A stretch of 16,042 nt of DNA. It comes from CAZVRZ01 sp964629965 (GTDB lineage Bacteria > Chloroflexota > Anaerolineae > Anaerolineales > UBA4823). Below the pieces are notes generated by a model, which saw only the letters and a program-made list of their open reading frames with translations, had not been told where the DNA came from and did no database searches. The stretch's first letter is position 1. Each line of letters starts with the position of its first letter. A program made the position numbers and the translations under genes. Location of the stretch: positions 1-16,042 of the forward strand of contig CAZVRZ010000121.1 of NCBI GenBank assembly GCA_964629965.1. Reading direction: 5' to 3'. Positions 13,883 to 16,042 of this stretch are shown here, piece by piece.

Positions 13883-14140
13883 AAGTAGATGAGCTTTGGT
13901 AAACAGAACCGATCTTGCAAGATTTGGCTGATTGTTCTTCAGGAGAAAAATTGGCGATGCGAAATACAAGAGAACCTTCATGGGATATTACATCCTATCC
14001 AGCGGGTCAGGCGCTGCGGTAACCGAATCTATTGTGGACGAAGAAAGACACAATGTGATCATCTTGACCAACAGTGGATATGTCATGGAACATTTCTGGC
14101 GCAAAAGTTGCTGCTTCCACCATTTGGTTTTGATCGCTTC
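13883..14140. other. Stretch with no recognised gene
   Basis: About 260 bases, visibly more AT-rich than the neighbours. A + strand reading frame from about 13932 (TTG) to 14219 (95 codons) and another from 13889 to 14161 exist, but neither has a ribosome site or recognisable motif, they overlap in different frames, and the first runs through the promoter and RNA at 14141-14250. A 21-codon frame starts at ATG 13957. A 12-bp palindrome ATCTTGCAAGAT lies at 13912-13923. It could be degraded sequence or a recO 3' region; no function can be assigned. Confidence 0.4.
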
Positions 14141-14169
14141 TTTACAAATGTTAAAGAATGATGTAAAAT
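14141..14169 (+). promoter_or_regulatory. Promoter of the rpsU leader RNA
   Basis: TTTACA (14141-14146) and TAAAAT (14164-14169), each 5 of 6 to consensus, are separated by exactly 17 bp. The expected start is at about 14176, which coincides with the first base-paired position (14177) of the structured RNA that follows. Confidence 0.65.
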
Positions 14170-14211
14170 CAGAGTGGTGTTCGTGGGTTCGCTCTATTCA
14201 TGAAGGTTTCA

Positions 14212-14250
14212 ATGGATAAAGACAGCGGAGAGAGCAATTTGAGCTTATAA
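14212..14250 (+). CDS. Possible leader peptide in the rpsU leader
   Basis: A 12-codon frame, MDKDSGESNLSL, with GAAGG (14202-14206) 5 nt before the ATG. An in-frame ATG at 14200 would make it 16 residues but has no ribosome site. The start codon lies in the right arm of a small stem and the ribosome site in its loop, so translation could alter the leader structure. Three serine codons are present among twelve. It may simply be chance. Confidence 0.25.
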   Translation: MDKDSGESNLSL

Positions 14251-14276
14251 GACGGCAGATTAATCACATCTTCCCT

Positions 14277-14315
14277 GGCTCGGCTGAATCCGCGAACACA
14301 GCCGGGCTTTTTTTT
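14277..14315 (+). terminator. Intrinsic terminator/attenuator before rpsU
   Basis: GGCTCGGCTG (14277-14286) pairs with CAGCCGGGCT (14299-14308), 10 bp with two G-U pairs and a 12-nt loop, followed by eight T's (14308-14315). It stands 34 nt before the rpsU start codon, with no recognised gene just upstream, which suits attenuation or the end of a small RNA. Confidence 0.75.
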
Positions 14316-14348
14316 GGCTAGAGACAGGCATGAAAGGAGGTGAGAGGA

Positions 14349-14546
14349 GTGGCAACTGTTACCTTACGCCCAAATGAATCGCAGGATCAGCTGCTCAAGC
14401 GTTTTCGCAAGAAAGTTGCTAAGAGCGGCGTCTTGAGCACCGTGCGCCGCAAGCGCTGGTTTGTGTCCAAGAGTGAGCTGCGCCGTATTCAGAAGAAAAA
14501 ATCTATTCGTCGCAGCAGGCGACGCCAAAGGGAATTTGAAGAATGA
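14349..14546 (+). CDS. rpsU: 30S ribosomal protein bS21
   Basis: A small basic protein of the 30S subunit that aids mRNA binding during initiation. What is seen: 65 residues beginning (V/M)ATVTLRPNESQDQLLKRF, then KKVAKSGVLSTVRRKRWF and the Arg/Lys-rich end KKKSIRRSRRRQREFEE, a full match to the family. The start is GTG 14349: AAAGGAGG (14333-14340) lies 8 nt before it. An upstream in-frame GTG at 14340 is inside that ribosome site and is rejected. infA follows 26 bp later with its own GAGGAGG, so the two initiation factors of translation form one transcript. A terminator and structured leader precede the gene. Confidence 0.95.
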   Translation: MATVTLRPNESQDQLLKRFRKKVAKSGVLSTVRRKRWFVSKSELRRIQKKKSIRRSRRRQREFEE

Positions 14547-14572
14547 CCCTTTGATACGATGAGGAGGTGTGT

Positions 14573-14821
14573 ATGGCAAAAGAAGAAGAAAAAATTCAAG
14601 TAGAAGGCACCGTGATCGAGGCCCTGCCGGGAACCCAATTTAAGGTACGGCTGGAGACCGGGCACGAAGTGTTGGCTTACTTGTCTGGCAAGATGCGTAA
14701 GTATTATATTCGCATCCTGCTGGGAGATCAGGTACGCGTCGAGATGTCTCCTTATGACTTGATGCGCGGACGAATTGTGTACCGGCATAAGAAACAGGGT
14801 TTCGAAGGCCCAGAACAATAG
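14573..14821 (+). CDS. infA: Translation initiation factor IF-1
   Basis: IF-1 binds the 30S A site during initiation. What is seen: 82 residues of OB-fold, with MAKEEEKIQVEGTVIEALPG, FKVRLETGHEVLAYLSGKMRK, YYIRILLGDQVRVEMSPYD and RGRIVYRHK, all typical. About ten residues after RHK are beyond the usual 72-residue length. The ATG at 14573 follows GAGGAGG with a short spacer. It usually sits in the ribosomal protein spc operon (secY-adk-map-infA-rpmJ), but here it is paired with rpsU. A hairpin with a short T-run follows at 14862. Confidence 0.96.
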   Translation: MAKEEEKIQVEGTVIEALPGTQFKVRLETGHEVLAYLSGKMRKYYIRILLGDQVRVEMSPYDLMRGRIVYRHKKQGFEGPEQ

Positions 14822-14861
14822 ATCTTACCGCCACCTCTGTTTTCATCTTTTGTTTTCAGCT

Positions 14862-14894
14862 AAGAGCCATCTTCGCAAGGAGATGGCTCTTTGA
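14862..14894 (+). terminator. Terminator of rpsU-infA
   Basis: AAGAGCCATCT (14862-14872) and AGATGGCTCTT (14881-14891) form a perfect 11-bp stem with an 8-nt loop, 41 nt past the infA stop. The T-run is short (TTT at 14890-14892, then GATT), so efficiency may be modest. Confidence 0.65.
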
Positions 14895-14898
14895 TTGC

Positions 14899-14915
14899 CA
14901 AAGCAAGTTGCTTTG
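14899..14915. repeat. 17-bp palindrome before the VOC gene
   Basis: CAAAGCAA and TTGCTTTG flank a single G. It lies between the infA terminator and the VOC promoter and could be a regulator-binding site; no bound factor is known. Confidence 0.3.
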
Positions 14916-14977
14916 AAGATGATCGGATAGCTTATGGCCCCCCGTTCGTGGCGACCGCCAGGCCCCCAACCTCTCTT

Positions 14978-14986
14978 TGTTATAAT
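14978..14986 (+). promoter_or_regulatory. Extended -10 promoter of the VOC gene
   Basis: TGTTATAAT is a perfect extended -10 element with no clear -35 box. Transcription from about 14993 gives a 35-nt leader with AAAGGAGG at 15010-15017. Confidence 0.55.
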
Positions 14987-15027
14987 AACGATGGATGGTA
15001 GTCAACGCAAAGGAGGATAGGTAACCT

Positions 15028-15399
15028 ATGAAATTCACCGGAATATGCCTTATCACCCATAACGTCCCTGCCCTGGCAAGCTTTTACACCAGGGTGCTGG
15101 GCATCCCGCCCGAGGGCGATGATACGCACATGGAGCTAAAAACGGAAGGTGCAGGCATTGCCATCTTTTCGGTAGAGGGCATGGAAATCATGGCCCCGGG
15201 CTCGATGCAGGGAGCGGGTTACGGCAGCTTTACCATCGGGTTCGAAGTTGCAGATGTGGACGGCGAGTATGAAAGGCTCAAGGAAATGGATGTTGAGATC
15301 GTCAAACCGCCAGAGTCCTACCCATGGGGCAGCAGATCCGCCTGGTTTCGAGACCCCGATGGTAATATCCTCGATTTTTATACTATTCTGAAGGAATAA
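15028..15399 (+). CDS. VOC (glyoxalase/dioxygenase-like) family protein
   Basis: A 123-residue single-domain member of the vicinal oxygen chelate superfamily, which includes glyoxalase I, extradiol dioxygenases and antibiotic-binding proteins. What is seen: MKFTGICLITHNVPALASFY with FYTRVLG (beta-alpha start), SFTIGFEVADVDGEYERLKE, and the end motif WFRDPDGNILDFYT, carrying the usual Glu/Asp-type metal position replaced in part by Asp/Phe residues. The first strand lacks the usual metal histidine at its early position, apart from His20-region candidates, so metal binding is uncertain. AAAGGAGG lies about 10 nt before the ATG. It is directly followed by a lactonase remnant. The substrate cannot be predicted. 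Confidence 0.88.
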   Translation: MKFTGICLITHNVPALASFYTRVLGIPPEGDDTHMELKTEGAGIAIFSVEGMEIMAPGSMQGAGYGSFTIGFEVADVDGEYERLKEMDVEIVKPPESYPWGSRSAWFRDPDGNILDFYTILKE

Positions 15400-15400
15400 A

Positions 15401-15550
15401 TTCGATTCCAGCGGCCGGCTTTTACTGGCTGCCAACCAGGACAGCGACTCGCTGGTCGTCTTTGGCCTGGACGTTCACGGCGGAGAGTTGGCCCCATTGA
15501 GTAATGCGGCTGCGCCCAGGCCGGTGTGCCTGGTATTTTCACCGGAGTAA
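15401..15550 (+). pseudogene. 3' remnant of a lactonase (6-phosphogluconolactonase-like) gene
   Basis: Reading from 15401 gives about 49 residues without a start codon, ending in TAA at 15548-15550. The translation contains SSGRLLLAANQDSDSLVVF and, after a short gap, RPVCLVFSPE. This matches the last blade and C-terminus of the lactonase family (YbhE/Pgl-type seven-bladed propellers), whose members end GRFL(L)VANQ.SD.(I/V)VVF ... PVCV.F. A stop codon (TGA 15389) lies just upstream in this frame, and the other six blades are absent. It begins right after the VOC stop codon, suggesting that a deletion or insertion removed the 5' part. The assignment is from memory of the family pattern. Confidence 0.7.
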
Positions 15551-15559
15551 GCGCCTCCT

Positions 15560-15580
15560 GGACACCTGTCCCCCGACACG
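15560..15580. repeat. Short REP-like sequence
   Basis: The 21 bases contain the nested inverted words GACA-CC-TGTC and TGTC-CCCC-GACA, ending in ACACG. This resembles the GGACACCTGTCC-type words found in short interspersed repeats of several phyla. Only one copy is present in the window, so repetition cannot be shown here. Confidence 0.25.
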
Positions 15581-15620
15581 CTTTTCTTAAGTCTGAGGAG
15601 TTTTGCTTTTCTCCACCGTC

Positions 15621-15649
15621 TTGAGTGATTGCGCCGCCTGCGTTATAAT
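15621..15649 (+). promoter_or_regulatory. Promoter of the chelatase-type ATPase gene
   Basis: TTGAGT (15621-15626) and TATAAT (15644-15649) are 17 bp apart. The expected start is near 15656, leaving about 15 nt of leader, just enough for the GAGGTGA ribosome site at 15659. Confidence 0.65.
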
Positions 15650-15670
15650 CCAAGCCGCGAGGTGAAACCA

Positions 15671-16042
15671 ATGCGACCCATTTATCCTTTCACTGCCATT
15701 GTCGGCCAGGAGCGCATGAAGCGTGCGCTCATTTTAAATGCCATCGATCAACGCATCGGCGGCGTATTAATCCGGGGCGAGCGCGGCACGGCCAAATCGA
15801 CCGCCGCCCGTGCCATGGCAGCCCTGCTGCCCGAGATCGAGGTTTTCGCCGATTCGCCCTTCAACGATGATCCCAACGCTCCCATGACCTGGTCCGACTG
15901 GGTTAAGGAACAAGCAAGCCAGCCCAACGAACTGAAGGTGGTCAAACGCCGCATCAGTTTCATCGACCTGCCGGTGAGCGCGACCGAAGACCGCGTGGTG
16001 GGCACGCTGGATATCGAAAAAGCGATCCAGCGCGGCGAGCGG
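15671..16042 (+). CDS. Mg-chelatase-type AAA+ ATPase, N-terminal part
   Basis: The first 124 codons of an AAA+ ATPase of the Mg/cobalt chelatase I-subunit type (BchI/ChlI-like), cut by the window end. What is seen: FTAIVGQERMKRALILNAID (about 7-26), the Walker A region GVLIRGERGTAKSTAARAMA (about 31-50), then LLPEIEVFADSPFNDDP and SFIDLPVSATEDRVVGTLDIEKAI, all in family order. The family's common CPFNCDP is SPFNDDP here. The start is firm: ATG 15671 after GAGGTGA and a typical N-terminus. Whether it serves chlorophyll, cobalamin or another AAA+/VWA system cannot be told from this part; a fused D-subunit half would point to the latter types. No chlorophyll genes are in the window. Confidence 0.9.
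   Translation, partial: MRPIYPFTAIVGQERMKRALILNAIDQRIGGVLIRGERGTAKSTAARAMAALLPEIEVFADSPFNDDPNAPMTWSDWVKEQASQPNELKVVKRRISFIDLPVSATEDRVVGTLDIEKAIQRGER

Larger units (their letters stand above)
14176..14315 (+). ncRNA. Structured leader or small RNA upstream of rpsU
   Basis: A predicted transcript of about 140 nt from a good promoter to a terminator. Its 5' end (14177-14190, GTGTTCGTGGGTTC) can pair with 14286-14299 (GAATCCGCGAACAC) over 14 bp with two G-U pairs. Inside are GCTCT/AGAGC (14191-14195 with 14231-14235), the stem ATTCAT/ATGGAT (14196-14201 with 14212-14217) capped by GAA/TTC, and a CTTATAAG palindrome. The end-to-end pairing uses the loop of the terminator hairpin, so the two should compete. 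It could be an attenuator controlling rpsU-infA, or an independent RNA with 6S-like closing-stem geometry. I do not recognise a known riboswitch or ribosomal leader class. Confidence 0.5.

Noticed and set aside
13932..14219. 95-codon frame after recO as a real gene
   Set aside because: TTG start without a ribosome site, no motif, and it overlaps a good promoter and the structured RNA.
14176..14315. T-box, glycine, TPP or fluoride riboswitch
   Set aside because: Conserved core words of these classes are not present.
14340..14348. GTG 14340 as rpsU start
   Set aside because: It is part of the AAAGGAGG ribosome site that serves GTG 14349.
15378..15671. - strand 97-codon frame between VOC and the chelatase gene
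   Set aside because: Opposite the lactonase remnant and the promoter; no ribosome site or recognisable domain.

Overview
The window (about 16 kb, moderately GC-rich, densely packed) looks like an ordinary chromosomal stretch of a free-living bacterium. The gene mix fits a Chloroflexota genome, perhaps Anaerolineae-like: a Ser/Thr kinase fused to a LuxR-type helix-turn-helix, a lone CpaF-type ATPase, a 7TM/PAS histidine kinase, a RodZ-like protein with doubled helix-turn-helix, and an isolated bS21/IF-1 pair. This phylum call is inference from gene content, not from a marker gene. There is no phage, plasmid, CRISPR array, rRNA or tRNA.

Left part (1-4435): a DUF402 protein (-) diverges from a membrane-anchored RNase T2 (+), with a 21-bp palindrome between them. 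RNase T2 converges with a CpaF-like ATPase (-), which lies downstream of the kinase-LuxR fusion (-). The 262-bp gap before the next gene holds two strong hairpins, one of them terminator-like on the - strand, and a palindromic promoter.

Middle (4436-12990): a + strand operon encodes an orphan hybrid-sensor-type histidine kinase (7TM, two PAS, HisKA, HATPase), an overlapping beta-lactamase-fold serine hydrolase, and the YigZ/IMPACT protein. It converges on a - strand operon xseA-xseB-DUF212, the two subunits of exonuclease VII plus a divergent PAP2 membrane protein. A HIT hydrolase (+) then converges on the RodZ-like protein and rplI (-).

Right part (12991-16042): divergent, overlapping promoters drive rplI (-) and recO (+). 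Next come a gene-poor stretch, a promoter, a structured leader RNA of about 140 nt ending in a terminator, and then rpsU and infA. These are followed by a glyoxalase-like VOC protein, the 3' remnant of a lactonase gene, and the start of a Mg-chelatase-type AAA+ ATPase that runs off the window.

Novelty candidates: (1) the structured RNA with 14-bp end-to-end pairing competing with a terminator in front of rpsU; (2) the two-hairpin intergenic element at 4284-4385; (3) repeated leaderless or near-leaderless promoter architecture (histidine kinase, recO, xseA, rodZ-like), where the -10 box lies only 6-10 nt before the start codon; (4) the cytosolic kinase-LuxR fusion; and (5) the lactonase gene remnant. 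None of these could be tested by search or folding software here.
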